Shown: positions 1 to 12,024, counted from the first letter of the stretch. The stretch: DNA of 64,000 bases from Bacillus sp. BHET2 (GCF_005938125.1 NZ_VCQN01000002.1:124001-188000); one strand, 5' to 3'. Translations and numbers: made by a program. The notes: generated by a model from the letters alone, not told the origin.

Positions 1-51
1 CCTTGGATATATTTGGTATCCTACCGCCTCTTTACGCCATGCCTTTTTCAT
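1..51 (-). CDS. alpha-glucosidase family protein (GH13), 5' end only
   Basis: Only the first 17 codons lie in the window; they read MKKAWRKEAVGYQIYPR. The pattern W-x-K-E-A-V-x-Y-Q-I-Y-P-R is the usual N-terminus of GH13 oligo-1,6-glucosidases, alpha-glucosidases and trehalose-6-phosphate hydrolases, which cleave short alpha-glucosides in the cytoplasm. A GAGGTG ribosome binding site precedes the ATG. Operator-like sequences upstream (80-113) suggest sugar-responsive control. Which GH13 member it is cannot be decided from 17 residues. Confidence 0.75.
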   Translation of the reverse strand, partial: MKKAWRKEAVGYQIYPR

Positions 52-79
52 CGTAACACCTCATCAAAGTATAGTAACA

Positions 80-113
80 TACAAACGCTTACATTTTAAT
101 GCAATCGTTTGCA
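80..113 (-). promoter_or_regulatory. tandem LacI-family/CcpA (cre-like) operators
   Basis: Two near-palindromes precede the glucosidase gene. On the minus strand TGCAAACGATTGCA (100-113) has the form of maltose/LacI-family operators and ATGTAAGCGTTTGTA (80-94) is close to the CcpA cre consensus. A -10-like TATACT follows between them and the start codon. The sequences are seen; assignment to a maltose-type repressor and CcpA is inference. Confidence 0.55.
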
Positions 114-208
114 CTATTAGTTAAAAAAAAGAACATTTCCTTTATTTCATTGACAATAATAGTTTACAACCTTCTTCTTGACTAAGCAATAGAAAACTTG
201 ATTCTTGC

Positions 209-246
209 AAAAAATAATAAGACACCCAACCATCGTCGGGTGTCTC
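209..246 (-). terminator. Rho-independent terminator after mtaB
   Basis: Read on the minus strand, GACACCC pairs with GGGTGTC around a 10-nt loop and is followed by TTATTATTTTTT. It ends the heat-shock operon just past the mtaB stop. Confidence 0.85.
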
Positions 247-252
247 AATCTA

Positions 253-1587
253 TTAGATAGCCGCTTTTTCTTCTGTTTCATCAAGAACACGTACAAATTG
301 GCCTTCGTTTAAAGGATAGCCTGATTTTGTGATTTTGACTTTCACCAGCTTCCCTACCATGTCTTCCGTTGCAGGAAATACGACTTTCAGATAATTATCC
401 GTATAGCCAATATAAAGGTCATCTTTATAGATTTCTTCCGGAATAACCTCTAATACTTCGTCTTCGAACTGAGATGAGTATTCTTTAGCTAATTGATTGG
501 ATAGCTCAATTAAACGGTGAACACGTTCGTTCTTTATCTCTTCATCAACCTGGTCATCCATACGGGCAGCAGGCGTACCTGTTCGTTTCGAGTACGGAAA
601 TACATGAAGCTCAGAGAATTTATTCTCATTAATGAAATTATACGTTTCCATGAATTCCGCTTCTGATTCACCAGGGAAACCGACAATGACATCCGATGTG
701 ACAGCAAGTCCAGGTAGAGCTTTCTTAAGCTTTTCCAATCGCTCTGCAAAAAATTCCATCGTGTACTTTCTACGCATTCTCTTCAACACCGTATTGGATC
801 CCGATTGAAGGGGAATGTGTAAGTGCCTTACTACGATGTTTGATTGATCGATGACTTCAATGACTTCATCTGTCAATTGACTGGCTTCAATAGAGGAAAT
901 ACGAATTCTTTTCAAACCTTTCACTTTTTGCTCCAAGTCTTTAAGAAGCATGGCAAGGTTGTAATCTTTCATATCCTCACCGTAGCCGCCAGTGTGAATT
1001 CCTGTTAGGACAATCTCTTTGTACCCAGCGTCCACCAGCTGTTGAGCTTGATGAATGACTTCTTCAGGATCACGGGATCTCATCAGTCCTCGTGCCCAAG
1101 GAATGATACAGAAGGTACAGAAGTTATTGCACCCTTCCTGAATTTTAAGAGAAGCACGTGTACGATCCGTGAATGCCGGGACATCCAGCTCTTCATAGAC
1201 ACGGTTCTTCATGATATTGGTAACTCCATTGATAGGCTGACGTTCTTGTTTATATTCTTCAATATAGGTAAGCATTTTTCTTCGATCTTGTGTACCCACC
1301 ACGACATCAACGCCAGGAATGGCCATGATTTCAGCAGGAGATGTTTGTGCATAGCATCCTGTTACACAGATAACACCATCAGGATTCTTTCGGATTGCTC
1401 GACGAATCACCTGTCTACTTTTCTTATCACCGGTATTGGTTACTGTACACGTGTTAATCACATACACATCTGCGATCGAATCATATTCAACTCGTTCATA
1501 TCCTTCTTCTTTAAATAGTTGCCAAATGGCTTCTGTTTCGTAGTGGTTCACTTTACACCCTAAAGTGTGAAACGCTACTGATGGCAT
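253..1587 (-). CDS. mtaB: tRNA (N6-threonylcarbamoyladenosine(37)-C2)-methylthiotransferase MtaB
   Basis: A radical-SAM methylthiotransferase that converts t6A37 to ms2t6A37 in tRNAs reading ANN codons. The N-terminal UPF0004 domain shows three cysteines for one iron-sulfur cluster (TLGCKVN, INTCTVT, VTGCYAQ). The radical SAM motif is CNNFCTFC at about residue 155, and a TRAM-like RNA-binding end follows. I start at 1587 (444 aa), where GAGGTG sits correctly before ATG and the protein opens with the family's VAFHTLGCKVN; the upstream extension overlaps rsmE. It lies 5 bp after rsmE as last gene of the hrcA-dnaK operon, as yqeV does in B. subtilis. Confidence 0.95.
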   Translation of the reverse strand: MPSVAFHTLGCKVNHYETEAIWQLFKEEGYERVEYDSIADVYVINTCTVTNTGDKKSRQVIRRAIRKNPDGVICVTGCYAQTSPAEIMAIPGVDVVVGTQDRRKMLTYIEEYKQERQPINGVTNIMKNRVYEELDVPAFTDRTRASLKIQEGCNNFCTFCIIPWARGLMRSRDPEEVIHQAQQLVDAGYKEIVLTGIHTGGYGEDMKDYNLAMLLKDLEQKVKGLKRIRISSIEASQLTDEVIEVIDQSNIVVRHLHIPLQSGSNTVLKRMRRKYTMEFFAERLEKLKKALPGLAVTSDVIVGFPGESEAEFMETYNFINENKFSELHVFPYSKRTGTPAARMDDQVDEEIKNERVHRLIELSNQLAKEYSSQFEDEVLEVIPEEIYKDDLYIGYTDNYLKVVFPATEDMVGKLVKVKITKSGYPLNEGQFVRVLDETEEKAAI

Positions 1588-1592
1588 TACAA

Positions 1593-2345
1593 TCACCTCA
1601 TAAGTTCTAATTGATAGCTGATGGCTGAGAGAACATACAATGGTGCCGTTTCGGTTCGTAAGATTCTTGGACCGAGACCGCATGTAAGAAAGCCCTCACT
1701 CCCGAACAGCTCTATTTCTTTTTCCGATAATCCACCTTCAGGGCCGAATACGACCAGAACGCTCTGCCCAGGTTCGATAGAAGATAGCACTTTATAAAGA
1801 TTACCTGTTTCCCCGGCTCTTGCTTCTTCTTCATATGCGACAAGTTTGTAATCAAACTGAGTTCCTATTTGAATCAATTGCTTGACTGAAATGGGTGCAG
1901 ATACATCCGGAACAAGGAGACGGTGGGATTGTTCCGCTGCTTCTTTCACAATTTTCTCCCAACGCTCAACCTTTTTCTTTGCTTTCTTGTCGTCCCATTT
2001 TACAATGGAGCGATCCGCATTAAAGGGGATAAATTGAGTAGCTCCAAGCTCTGTTCCCTTTTGGAAAATCAACTCCAATTTATCCCCTTTCGGCAGTCCG
2101 CTCGCAATGGTTACTTTAATTGGTAATTCTTTCGTCGATGTTTCCCATTTTACTATTGATAGCTCAACTGAGTCACTGGAAATCGTTTCAATGCGGGTAA
2201 TCGCTGATGCTTGATCCTTGAAAACAGCGAAGACTTCATCCTGTTCTTTCATTCTCATGACACGAACAATATGATGATAGTCATCCCCTGTTATCATTAT
2301 CGGATCATTTTCTCGATATAGGTCATTTATAAAATATCGTTGCAT
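1593..2345 (-). CDS. rsmE: 16S rRNA (uracil(1498)-N3)-methyltransferase RsmE
   Basis: A SPOUT-class methyltransferase that makes m3U1498 in the 30S decoding region. It has the N-terminal PUA-like part with HHIVRVMRM and the C-terminal knot with IGPEGG-type FGPEGGLSEKE and LGPRILRTETA, which form the SAM pocket. Its 250 aa is the normal length. It sits between prmA and mtaB, as yqeU does in B. subtilis. Confidence 0.95.
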   Translation of the reverse strand: MQRYFINDLYRENDPIMITGDDYHHIVRVMRMKEQDEVFAVFKDQASAITRIETISSDSVELSIVKWETSTKELPIKVTIASGLPKGDKLELIFQKGTELGATQFIPFNADRSIVKWDDKKAKKKVERWEKIVKEAAEQSHRLLVPDVSAPISVKQLIQIGTQFDYKLVAYEEEARAGETGNLYKVLSSIEPGQSVLVVFGPEGGLSEKEIELFGSEGFLTCGLGPRILRTETAPLYVLSAISYQLELMR

Positions 2346-2376
2346 ACAGTTTCAACTCCACCGTTTTTACTTTCCC

Positions 2377-3318
2377 TTACATTGGCTTCTGGGCAATAAT
2401 TGCCACCCAGTCTTCCATTACCATGACTTCTTCTATCATAAATCCGACAGCTTCCAATGAGTCGCGAACTTCTTGTTTCTTAGGCTGGATAATCCCGGAG
2501 GTAATAAAATACCCTCCAGGCTTCACAAGCTCATAGGCATCCTCTGTAAAACGAAGGATGATTTCAGCCAAAATATTCGCGACGATCACATCCGCTTGCC
2601 CGGAAACACCATTTAATAAATTGTTTTCTTCCACCGAAACAGTTCTCTGGACTTTGTTCAGTTTCACATTCAGTCTGGCTGAACGAACAGCTACTTCATC
2701 AAGGTCATATGCTCTTACATTATCTGCTGCTAGTAATGCGGATGCAATGGATAATACACCGGATCCTGTCCCCACATCGATGACCGTATCATCTGCTTTA
2801 ACGATTCGCTCAAGAGCTTGGATACACATGACTGTTGTAGGGTGAGTCCCGGTTCCAAAGGCCATGCCTGGATCGAGTTCAATGATGAGCTCGTCACTAT
2901 GAACGGGAGTATAGTCTTCCCAAGTAGGCACGATTGTGAATTTATCAGAAATTTTCACAGGATGATAATATTTCTTCCAAGCTGTGGCCCATTCTTCTTC
3001 ATTCACTTCAGATATCTCTACTTTGTTTTCCCCAATGTCGATATCATAGGTAACGAGGTTGGTAATGCCTTGCTTGATCTCATCGACGGTTTCACCGAGA
3101 AAGCTATTGACGGGTAAATACGCTTTGACTAAGACACCTTCACTCGGATAATCATCAGGATTGAGTTGGTAGATCTCACCAAACATATCTTCTCTTTCTT
3201 TCAATAATTCTGCAGGGTCTTCAATGACTACACCGCTTGCTCCTGATTCATGAAGAATGTTTGAAATCGGCTCAATCGCTTCATTCGTAGTAAGAATACT
3301 GATTTCTGACCATTTCAT
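2377..3318 (-). CDS. prmA: ribosomal protein L11 methyltransferase PrmA
   Basis: A class I SAM-dependent methyltransferase acting on ribosomal protein L11. The glycine-rich SAM motif DVGTGSG is at residues 181-187, preceded by the typical FGTGTHPTT, and the catalytic-region motif VANIL follows. Length 313 aa is standard. It follows dnaJ by 23 bp, so it is co-transcribed with the chaperone genes (yqeT position). Confidence 0.95.
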   Translation of the reverse strand: MKWSEISILTTNEAIEPISNILHESGASGVVIEDPAELLKEREDMFGEIYQLNPDDYPSEGVLVKAYLPVNSFLGETVDEIKQGITNLVTYDIDIGENKVEISEVNEEEWATAWKKYYHPVKISDKFTIVPTWEDYTPVHSDELIIELDPGMAFGTGTHPTTVMCIQALERIVKADDTVIDVGTGSGVLSIASALLAADNVRAYDLDEVAVRSARLNVKLNKVQRTVSVEENNLLNGVSGQADVIVANILAEIILRFTEDAYELVKPGGYFITSGIIQPKKQEVRDSLEAVGFMIEEVMVMEDWVAIIAQKPM

Positions 3319-3341
3319 TGATCTACCAACTCCGTTCTGAG

Positions 3342-4469
3342 TTATTCGCCTTTAAAGGCCTTTTTTACTTTGTCAAAAAAGCTTTCATGCTGCTCATCAG
3401 GGATCTGACCGCTGATATCCGCAAATTCTCTCAATAATTGCTTTTGCTTATCGGTTAGTTTGGATGGAGTAACTACCTTAACCTGTACATGCTGGTCACC
3501 GGTACCGTATCCTCGTACATTCGGTACCCCTTTGCCTTTCAAACGGAACCTTGTACTAGTTTGCGTTCCTGCTGGCACCTTCAGTTTCACTTTGCCGTGT
3601 AAGGTCGGAACTTCAATCTCATCACCTAATGCAGCCTGAGCAAACGTCACTGGCATTTCACAATAAATATCATCTCCGTTACGCTCAAAGAAATCATGTG
3701 AGCGTACATGGAAGACAACGTACAGGTCGCCGGCAGGTCCGCCATTGATACCTGGTTCACCTTGACCTGTTACACGAAGTTGCTGTCCATCATCGATACC
3801 AGCCGGTATTTTCACAGCGATTTTACGGCGCTTCTGCACTTTCCCTGCTCCGCCACATGTTGAACATTTATCCTTGATTTCTTTACCTGTACCGTTACAG
3901 TAGTGACAAACCCTTCTGTTCACGACGCGGCCAAATGGTGTATTCTGTTCTACATTCAATTGACCGGATCCATTACAGTGAGAACATGTATTGACTTTTG
4001 TTCCAGGCTTCGCCCCTGAACCGTGGCAAGTGTCACATTCTTCTTCTCTCGGAATCTCAATTTCTGTGTCTTTTCCAAACACCGCTTCTTCAAATGTCAG
4101 AGACATCGTATACTGAAGGTCAGCGCCTTGTCTAGGAGCATTTGGATCTCTTCTACGACCTCCGCCGCCACCGAAGAATGTATTGAAGATGTCTTCAAAT
4201 CCACCGAAACCGCCGCCACCAAAGTCTCCGCCTCCGCCGAAACCTTGGTTAGGGTCCGTATGTCCGAAACGATCATATTGAGAACGTTTCTGATCATCAC
4301 TCAATACTTCGTAGGCTTCCGATATTTCTTTGAATTTCTCATCTGCATCCGCTTCTTTATTAATATCAGGATGATATTTTTTGGAGAGCTTGCGGTATGC
4401 TTTTTTCATTTCGTCTTTTGAGGCATCTTTTCCGACACCTAGAATCTCATAATAGTCCCGTTTACTCAT
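3342..4469 (-). CDS. dnaJ: chaperone DnaJ (Hsp40)
   Basis: The co-chaperone that delivers unfolded clients to DnaK and stimulates its ATPase. Visible in order are the J domain (residues 1-70, with HPD in KKYHPDINK), a glycine/phenylalanine-rich linker (about 75-105), four CxxCxGxG zinc-binding repeats (about 145-215) and the C-terminal substrate-binding region. Full length at 375 aa. A hairpin terminator and a candidate promoter lie between dnaK and dnaJ, so it may be made both from the main operon and on its own. Confidence 0.97.
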   Translation of the reverse strand: MSKRDYYEILGVGKDASKDEMKKAYRKLSKKYHPDINKEADADEKFKEISEAYEVLSDDQKRSQYDRFGHTDPNQGFGGGGDFGGGGFGGFEDIFNTFFGGGGGRRRDPNAPRQGADLQYTMSLTFEEAVFGKDTEIEIPREEECDTCHGSGAKPGTKVNTCSHCNGSGQLNVEQNTPFGRVVNRRVCHYCNGTGKEIKDKCSTCGGAGKVQKRRKIAVKIPAGIDDGQQLRVTGQGEPGINGGPAGDLYVVFHVRSHDFFERNGDDIYCEMPVTFAQAALGDEIEVPTLHGKVKLKVPAGTQTSTRFRLKGKGVPNVRGYGTGDQHVQVKVVTPSKLTDKQKQLLREFADISGQIPDEQHESFFDKVKKAFKGE

Positions 4470-4504
4470 TAAAACACCACTCCCGAATCCTTTGCATAAA
4501 GGTT

Positions 4505-4534
4505 ATTTTAACATTGAGCTTTCACTATTATCAA
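4505..4534 (-). promoter_or_regulatory. candidate internal promoter for dnaJ
   Basis: On the minus strand, TTGATA, 18 bp, TAAAAT lies 36 bp before the dnaJ start; both hexamers match 5/6. B. subtilis is known to have an internal vegetative promoter in front of dnaJ, so its presence here is expected. Confidence 0.55.
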
Positions 4535-4607
4535 TAAAAACTCAACATTCCTTCTAATTGATTATGATTGTTAGATGAATGAACCATTGAAGTTTCACTC
4601 AATCATA

Positions 4608-4649
4608 GAAAAAGTCAAAGCCAAGAACCGCCCTGACTTTGACTTTTTC
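4608..4649 (-). terminator. terminator-like hairpin between dnaK and dnaJ
   Basis: A perfect 13-bp stem GAAAAAGTCAAAG / CTTTGACTTTTTC with a 16-nt loop directly follows dnaK. On the minus strand the 3' arm ends in CTTTTTC. It would lower read-through from dnaK to dnaJ or protect the dnaK 3' end. Confidence 0.75.
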
Positions 4650-4661
4650 GTTCAATCTAGA

Positions 4662-6527
<1,866 letters not shown>

Positions 6528-7094
6528 TTATTGATTGACCTTCACCATGGAAGGACGAATGACTCTATCTTTAAGTTTGTATCCTTTTTGGAATTCTTCA
6601 ACAACGACATTGCTATCGAAGTTTTCATCTTCCGTCTGCATAACAGCTTGATGCAAATGAGGATCAAACTCTTGACCTACCGCGTCAATTGGTTCTACTC
6701 CCTCTTTCTTAAGGGCATCAACCAGACTTCTGTGAACCATTTCCATTCCTTGAAGCAATTGTTTCGTTTGCTCACTTTCAGCTTCTATATTTAAAGCACG
6801 CTCGAAATTATCAAGTGCTGGCAATAGTTCGGCAATTAGTCCTTGAGCACGATATTTCTCCTTCGCTTCATTTTCCACATTTATACGTCGGCGGAAATTA
6901 TCGAAATCGGCTCTTAAGCGAAGATACCGATTTTCAGACTCATTCAGCTTTTCCTCTAATTGTGAAAGCTCATCTGATTCTTGTTGCTCTTCTTTACCTT
7001 CTTCAGCTTGAGGTTCTTCAGCGAACACTTCTTCTACTACTTCGTCGTTTTCCTCTTTCGCTTCACGCTGTTCTTGTTTTGTTTCTTCAGACAT
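6528..7094 (-). CDS. grpE: nucleotide exchange factor GrpE
   Basis: Releases ADP from DnaK. It has a long acidic, glutamate-rich N-terminus (residues 1-50), a coiled coil (about 45-85) and the C-terminal beta domain with [14 protein letters not shown] [10 protein letters not shown] and [17 protein letters not shown] place the start at 7094 (188 aa), behind a perfect AAGGAGGTG; the longer frame to 7148 lacks family similarity. Confidence 0.96.
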   Translation of the reverse strand: MSEETKQEQREAKEENDEVVEEVFAEEPQAEEGKEEQQESDELSQLEEKLNESENRYLRLRADFDNFRRRINVENEAKEKYRAQGLIAELLPALDNFERALNIEAESEQTKQLLQGMEMVHRSLVDALKKEGVEPIDAVGQEFDPHLHQAVMQTEDENFDSNVVVEEFQKGYKLKDRVIRPSMVKVNQ

Positions 7095-7206
7095 AACATT
7101 CACCTCCTTAAAATTCTTGACTGCCTTACCTACCAAACTTACGAACATTGTAAGGCACCGGAAAAATCTATTTCCGGACCTTATTTTCCTTTATACAATA
7201 TGTCCA

Positions 7207-8241
7207 CTAATCTTCACTTTGATACAGTTTCGTCAGGACCTTGGACATATCATTTGAAAAGAAATTAAGTAAACTTACGACACGGGAATACTCCATGCGG
7301 GTAGGCCCGATAATCGCAATGGAACCTAATTGCTCTTTACCAATAGTATAGGTAGCGGTTATGAGACTACAATTCTCCATAGCGAGATGATCGTTTTCTT
7401 TCCCAATCTTTATGTTCAACCCTGTAGCCGACGGACGAATCAAGTTATAGATGCTTTCTTCCTGTTCAATCATTTCAAGAAGCATCCGCACCTTGTGCAC
7501 GTCATTAAACTCAGGTTGATTCAGGATATTGGTCTTCCCGCCAAAGAACAGCTTATCCGTGACCGTTGGATTAAAGGAGTCCGTAATGGAGTGCAGGATA
7601 AAATCATAATTCTGAATATGCTCTTTGAGTAACAAAGCAACTTCCTTAAAGATCTTATCGTGTAACTCACTGATTGGAACACCTGCCAAGCGGTCATTTA
7701 AAATGCGCACGAGCTTTTCAAGCTCAACTGCATCCATCGTAGGAGGGATATGGAACAGTTTATTTTCAACATGTCCGTTATCCGTCACGATAATAGCAAT
7801 CGCTGTATCTTTATTCAGAGGAATCAGTTGAATTTTCTTCAGCTTGTTTTCCTTTAAATCCGGGCCTAATACAATCGTCGTGTAATTAGTCAGCTCGGAA
7901 AGAATCTTTGCCGACTTCTGAACCACTTTCTCCAACTCATACATCCGTTCTGTAAAGATGGAACGTAGTGCATGAACATCATTTTTCTTTAACTTCTGAG
8001 GAGAGAGCATGTGATCCACATAATAACGATAACCCTTTTCGGACGGAACACGCCCAGAGGATGTATGTGTTTTTTCAATAAAACCCAATTCCTCCAAATC
8101 AGCCATTTCATTTCGAATCGTAGCTGAGCTGAAGGAGATCTCATCCTTCTTGGACAAGCTTCTCGAACCAACCGGCTGAGCCGATAGAATGAAATCATCT
8201 ATGATCACTTGAAGAATTAGAAGTTGTCGATCTGTTAACAA
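7207..8241 (-). CDS. hrcA: heat-inducible transcription repressor HrcA
   Basis: Represses the class I heat-shock genes by binding CIRCE; GroEL is needed for its activity. An N-terminal winged helix ([16 protein letters not shown] ... [18 protein letters not shown]) is followed by the GAF-like dimerisation domain. GGGGTG lies 6 bp before a TTG at 8241, giving LTDRQLL as in B. subtilis; ATG codons at 8244 and 8247 are alternatives. It is first gene of the operon, with CIRCE just upstream, so it represses itself. Confidence 0.95.
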   Translation of the reverse strand: MLTDRQLLILQVIIDDFILSAQPVGSRSLSKKDEISFSSATIRNEMADLEELGFIEKTHTSSGRVPSEKGYRYYVDHMLSPQKLKKNDVHALRSIFTERMYELEKVVQKSAKILSELTNYTTIVLGPDLKENKLKKIQLIPLNKDTAIAIIVTDNGHVENKLFHIPPTMDAVELEKLVRILNDRLAGVPISELHDKIFKEVALLLKEHIQNYDFILHSITDSFNPTVTDKLFFGGKTNILNQPEFNDVHKVRMLLEMIEQEESIYNLIRPSATGLNIKIGKENDHLAMENCSLITATYTIGKEQLGSIAIIGPTRMEYSRVVSLLNFFSNDMSKVLTKLYQSED

Positions 8242-8255
8242 CATCATCACCCCTG

Positions 8256-8282
8256 TTAGCACTCTCTTAGAACGAGTGCTAA
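8256..8282 (-). promoter_or_regulatory. CIRCE operator
   Basis: Perfect match to the CIRCE inverted repeat: TTAGCACTC, 9 nt, GAGTGCTAA. It lies between the hrcA promoter and start, so HrcA bound here blocks the hrcA-grpE-dnaK-dnaJ transcript. Confidence 0.98.
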
Positions 8283-8293
8283 ATCTAATTAAT

Positions 8294-8322
8294 AAATTAT
8301 CAAATCAGAAAAGGGATGTCAA
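8294..8322 (-). promoter_or_regulatory. sigma-A promoter of the hrcA-dnaK operon
   Basis: A consensus -35 TTGACA is followed after 17 bp by TAATTT; GATAAT at a shorter spacing overlaps it. The element sits directly upstream of CIRCE and touches the hemW stop region. Confidence 0.75.
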
Positions 8323-8326
8323 TATA

Positions 8327-9457
8327 TTAGATTACACCGAGAAAAGATTGAAACACTTCGTTTCCAAGAAAACGCCCCTGTTTCGTAAGTGAAACCCTGT
8401 CAATGCTTACATCAAGCAGTTTTCTTTTCTCCATTTCTTCGAGAGACGGACCGAAGACAGACTCGATGGTGCAGCCAAATTTCTGTTGGAAGACGGTTTT
8501 ACTAACTCCTTCTACCTTGCGCAATCCGAGAAACATTTCTTCTTCCATCATTTCTGCTTTCGTCACTTCATGCCTCTGAATCGTCGGCAGTGAATCTTCT
8601 GCAATCGGGTCCATATATTTTTTAAGCGGACCATAGTTGGAGTAACGTACTCCGTTTATATATCCGTGAGCACCTGCTCCTAAACCATAATATTCATTAT
8701 TGTCCCAATAAACGAGGTTATGTTTGCTTTCATAGCCCTGTTTCGCAAAATTACTGATCTCATATTGATTGACCCCATATTTCTCCATCGTTTCTATCAG
8801 AATCTCGTACATAGCCGCTTCCTGATCTTGAGAAGGCAAAGCAAGCTTTCCTTTTCTCATTAAGTTATAGAAAACTGTTTTCGGCTCAACGATCAGTGAA
8901 TATGCCGAGTAATGAGGAAGATCAAGGTCTAGCGCCTTCTTTAGTGTATCCTGGAAGTCTTCCTCTGTTTGCCTTGGAAGACTATAAATCAGGTCGATAC
9001 TAATATTCGAGAAACCTACTTTTTGAGCTGTTTCCACTGAAGAATACACATCTTCACTTTTATGAGTCCGGCCGATTCCTTTCAGGAGCTCGTCATTGAA
9101 TGACTGAACACCGAAGCTCAAACGATTCACACCATGGTCCCTTAACACCTTAAGTTTATCCTCTGTCAGATCACCAGGATTCGCTTCAAACGTGAATTCG
9201 CCTTGATCAAAGGGTAGATGAGTGTTGATGGATTCGCATAATAGATCGAGCTGACTTGCATTCAACGAAGTAGGAGTACCTCCCCCTACAAAAATGGTAT
9301 CCAAATTCCCCTTGGACTGTACTCGCTGCTTCATTTCATGGCCTAGGCTGATCAGGTATTCATTTACAGGCTGTCCTTCTAAGAAGACTTTATTGAAATC
9401 ACAATAGTGGCAGATATGCTCGCAGAAAGGTATATGAATATAAGCTGATTTCACCAA
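8327..9457 (-). CDS. hemW: HemW, radical SAM heme chaperone
   Basis: A HemN-like radical SAM protein. Its motif CEHICHYCDF (CxxxCxxC with the HemW-type fourth position) is near residue 12, followed by the GGGTPT motif. Members called HemW bind heme and lack coproporphyrinogen oxidase activity; that role is known for the family, not shown here. The start is a TTG at 9457 or GTG at 9454, seven or ten bases after GGAGG; the ATGs upstream (to 9544) have no conserved protein behind them. It lies between lepA and hrcA as in B. subtilis. Confidence 0.92.
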   Translation of the reverse strand: MVKSAYIHIPFCEHICHYCDFNKVFLEGQPVNEYLISLGHEMKQRVQSKGNLDTIFVGGGTPTSLNASQLDLLCESINTHLPFDQGEFTFEANPGDLTEDKLKVLRDHGVNRLSFGVQSFNDELLKGIGRTHKSEDVYSSVETAQKVGFSNISIDLIYSLPRQTEEDFQDTLKKALDLDLPHYSAYSLIVEPKTVFYNLMRKGKLALPSQDQEAAMYEILIETMEKYGVNQYEISNFAKQGYESKHNLVYWDNNEYYGLGAGAHGYINGVRYSNYGPLKKYMDPIAEDSLPTIQRHEVTKAEMMEEEMFLGLRKVEGVSKTVFQQKFGCTIESVFGPSLEEMEKRKLLDVSIDRVSLTKQGRFLGNEVFQSFLGVI

Positions 9458-9485
9458 GTTTATCCCTCCTTTTCGGGCATTCATA

Positions 9486-9536
9486 GAGAAAAGGGGGTAA
9501 GCAGTGCCTGTGTTGTACAAGCCACTTTCCCCCTTT
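9486..9536 (-). terminator. hairpin between lepA and hemW
   Basis: AAAGGGGG pairs with CCCCCTTT, with a second inner stem (AGTGGC-type) in the loop; on the minus strand it ends CCCCCTTTTCTC. It is a probable terminator or attenuator after lepA, with a modest U tract. Confidence 0.55.
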
Positions 9537-9549
9537 ATCATCAAGAACT

Positions 9550-11382
9550 TTATTTTTTATCCGTATCGTCCATTTTCAAGACGGCCATGAAGGCTTCTTG
9601 TGGAACTTCAACATTCCCAACGGACTTCATACGTTTTTTACCTTCTTTTTGTTTATCAAGAAGTTTACGTTTACGTGAAATATCTCCACCGTAACATTTT
9701 GCCAGAACGTTTTTACGAATGGCTTTAATCGTCGATCTTGCGACAATTTTCTGCCCAATCGCTGCCTGGACAGGTACTTCAAATTGTTGTCTAGGAATTA
9801 ATTGCTTTAACTTCTCTACAATGAGTTTCCCTCGCTCATAAGCAAAATCACGGTGAACGATAAAGCTCAGGGCATCGACATTTTCAGCGTTTAAAAGAAT
9901 ATCCATTTTCACAAGCTGGGATTCTTTGTAACCGATCAGCTCATAATCGAATGAAGCGTACCCTTTCGTATTCGACTTCAATTGATCGAAGAAGTCATAC
10001 ACGATTTCAGCTAGAGGGATTTCATAAACGATATTCACTCGGGTATCATCCATATACTGCATGTCGATGAAGTTTCCACGTTTTCCTTGACAAAGCTCCA
10101 TTACAGCACCGACGTAATCGTTCGGAACCATGATCGTTGCTTTTACATAAGGCTCTTCTACATGATCCACTTTTTGCGGATCAGGCATCATGGAAGGGTT
10201 ATCGACTTTCACTTCTTCACCATCTGTTAATTTAACATGATATATAACACTTGGTGCTGTCGTTATCAGGTCGATTTTGAATTCACGTTCAATCCGTTCC
10301 TGTATAATCTCCATATGAAGAAGTCCCAAGAATCCACAACGGAATCCAAATCCTAACGCTTGGGATGTTTCCGGCTCATATTGAAGTGCTGAGTCATTCA
10401 ACTCAAGTCTCTCCAGAGCTTCCCTCAAATCATTATAACGGTTAGAGTCAATTGGATATAAACCACAATAGACCATTGGGTTTAAACGGCGGTAACCTGG
10501 TAAAGCTTTTTCTGCAGGATTTTTCGCAAGAGTGATGGTATCCCCTACGCGGGTGTCTCCCACATTCTTGATCGCTGCTGTTAAGTACCCAACATCCCCG
10601 ACCGTTAATTCTTTTTGTCCCGTCGCTTTCGGAGTGAAGACACCAATTTCAGTCACTTCAAACTCTTTCCCGGTTGCCATCATCCGAACTTTATCTCCTA
10701 CTTTGACGCTACCTTCCATTACACGAATGTAAGCAACGACTCCTCTATAGGAATCATACAAAGAATCAAAGATCAAGGCTTTTAACGGTGCATCAGGATC
10801 TCCTTGTGGAGCAGGTACCTTCTCAACGACTTGCTCGAGGATGTCTTCAATCCCGATACCAGCTTTTGCTGATGCAAGGACCGCTTCCGAAGCATCAAGA
10901 CCGATGACATCTTCGACTTCTTGACGGACCCGCTCAGGATCAGCCGCAGGAAGGTCGATTTTGTTGATAACCGGCAGTATTTCCAGGTCGTTATCCAGGG
11001 CTAGGTACACGTTCGCCAACGTCTGGGCTTCAATTCCTTGAGCAGCATCCACAACAAGGACGGCTCCTTCACAAGCAGCTAAACTACGTGATACTTCGTA
11101 TGTAAAGTCTACGTGCCCTGGTGTATCAATCAAGTGGAAGATGTACTCTTTTCCATCCTTGGCTTGATACTTTAATTGCACAGAATTTAATTTAATTGTG
11201 ATTCCACGTTCTCTTTCCAGATCCATCGAATCTAGTAATTGCTCTTTCATTTCACGGGCCGTCAGTGCTTTCGTTTTCTCTAAAATACGATCAGCTAGGG
11301 TAGATTTCCCATGATCTATATGAGCAATAATTGAAAAGTTTCTAATTCTTGTTTGTCTTTCTAATTTCTCTTCACGGTTCAT
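9550..11382 (-). CDS. lepA: elongation factor 4 (LepA)
   Basis: A ribosome-bound translational GTPase that can move the ribosome back one codon. The G1 motif AHIDHGKST is at about residue 18, G3 DTPGHVD and G4 NKID follow, and the LepA-specific C-terminal domain ends in [14 protein letters not shown]. Start at 11382 (610 aa) gives the family N-terminus [21 protein letters not shown], behind GGAG; nine more codons upstream are open but unlikely. It has its own promoter at 11428-11456. Confidence 0.97.
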   Translation of the reverse strand: MNREEKLERQTRIRNFSIIAHIDHGKSTLADRILEKTKALTAREMKEQLLDSMDLERERGITIKLNSVQLKYQAKDGKEYIFHLIDTPGHVDFTYEVSRSLAACEGAVLVVDAAQGIEAQTLANVYLALDNDLEILPVINKIDLPAADPERVRQEVEDVIGLDASEAVLASAKAGIGIEDILEQVVEKVPAPQGDPDAPLKALIFDSLYDSYRGVVAYIRVMEGSVKVGDKVRMMATGKEFEVTEIGVFTPKATGQKELTVGDVGYLTAAIKNVGDTRVGDTITLAKNPAEKALPGYRRLNPMVYCGLYPIDSNRYNDLREALERLELNDSALQYEPETSQALGFGFRCGFLGLLHMEIIQERIEREFKIDLITTAPSVIYHVKLTDGEEVKVDNPSMMPDPQKVDHVEEPYVKATIMVPNDYVGAVMELCQGKRGNFIDMQYMDDTRVNIVYEIPLAEIVYDFFDQLKSNTKGYASFDYELIGYKESQLVKMDILLNAENVDALSFIVHRDFAYERGKLIVEKLKQLIPRQQFEVPVQAAIGQKIVARSTIKAIRKNVLAKCYGGDISRKRKLLDKQKEGKKRMKSVGNVEVPQEAFMAVLKMDDTDKK

Positions 11383-11427
11383 TATACGTTCAACTCCTGT
11401 TATTTCCACACATATACACTATTTTGA

Positions 11428-11456
11428 ATTATAGCAGTAGACTATCTATTATTCAA
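11428..11456 (-). promoter_or_regulatory. sigma-A promoter of lepA
   Basis: TTGAAT, 17 bp, TATAAT with an extended TG (TGCTATAAT) on the minus strand, about 45 bp before the lepA start. The spacing is ideal. Confidence 0.75.
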
Positions 11457-11668
11457 TGTAAACTAAAGTGTTATAAGGTAATTACCCTTTTTCAGCGTTA
11501 TGCCGTTCTTGATAAGGAGTATATTGAAGAAGAGGAGACCAGTTTACTGTTACTCTCTGTCAAAAAATCTCTTTAGCACACACTCATGAACAGAACCTTC
11601 GCACCTCCTAAGTTAGAAAACAACAATCTTTGCGAAAACAGCGTTATGAAAAGAATCTTTGTATTGTA
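11457..11668. other. gap between lepA promoter and yqxA, no gene seen
   Basis: About 210 bp without a supported gene. An open frame across it lacks a ribosome binding site and resembles nothing I know. Confidence 0.5.
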
Positions 11669-12004
11669 TTAGATTAACGATGCGATAAAGTCCACTAGTT
11701 TGTTGGTAATACTTTCAATTGTGTCTGCAAGTACTTTCCCGATTGAGGAAAAGACGTTAAAGGCTTTCATCTCTTCTAATTTCTCTTTCTTTTCAATTAG
11801 GGTTTTGGACTCTACCTGATTACCGAGAATGGACGCCTCGACATTCCCATCCTCATTTTGGGTCACACCAACGGGGGGAGTGAAATGTTGCTCTTCATGC
11901 CCCTTCATTTCCACAATCCCTTGATTCGCGTATTGCATACCAATCAGAACCCCAATAAATAGTGCTGAAAGTAGAAAGGTGCATTTAAAAAAGAATTTTG
12001 TCAT
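11669..12004 (-). CDS. yqxA: YqxA family protein (DUF3679)
   Basis: A small protein with an N-terminal membrane anchor (about residues 4-25, FFFKCTFLLSALFIGVLIG) and an acidic/basic extracytoplasmic tail. Position directly after spoIIP and before lepA, and its size, identify it with B. subtilis YqxA, whose function is unknown. I start at 12004, about 11 bases after AAGGA; the ATG at 12016 is too close to that site. It probably shares the spoIIP transcript. Confidence 0.8.
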   Translation of the reverse strand: MTKFFFKCTFLLSALFIGVLIGMQYANQGIVEMKGHEEQHFTPPVGVTQNEDGNVEASILGNQVESKTLIEKKEKLEEMKAFNVFSSIGKVLADTIESITNKLVDFIASLI

Positions 12005-12024
12005 GGTTTCATTCATCCTTTTTA

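Noticed and set aside
11457..11576. End of a possible protein (RYAVLDKEYIEEEETSLLLL) on the plus strand
   Set aside because: No ribosome binding site, and the frame is otherwise antisense to the lepA start. It could be a gene remnant, but nothing supports it.
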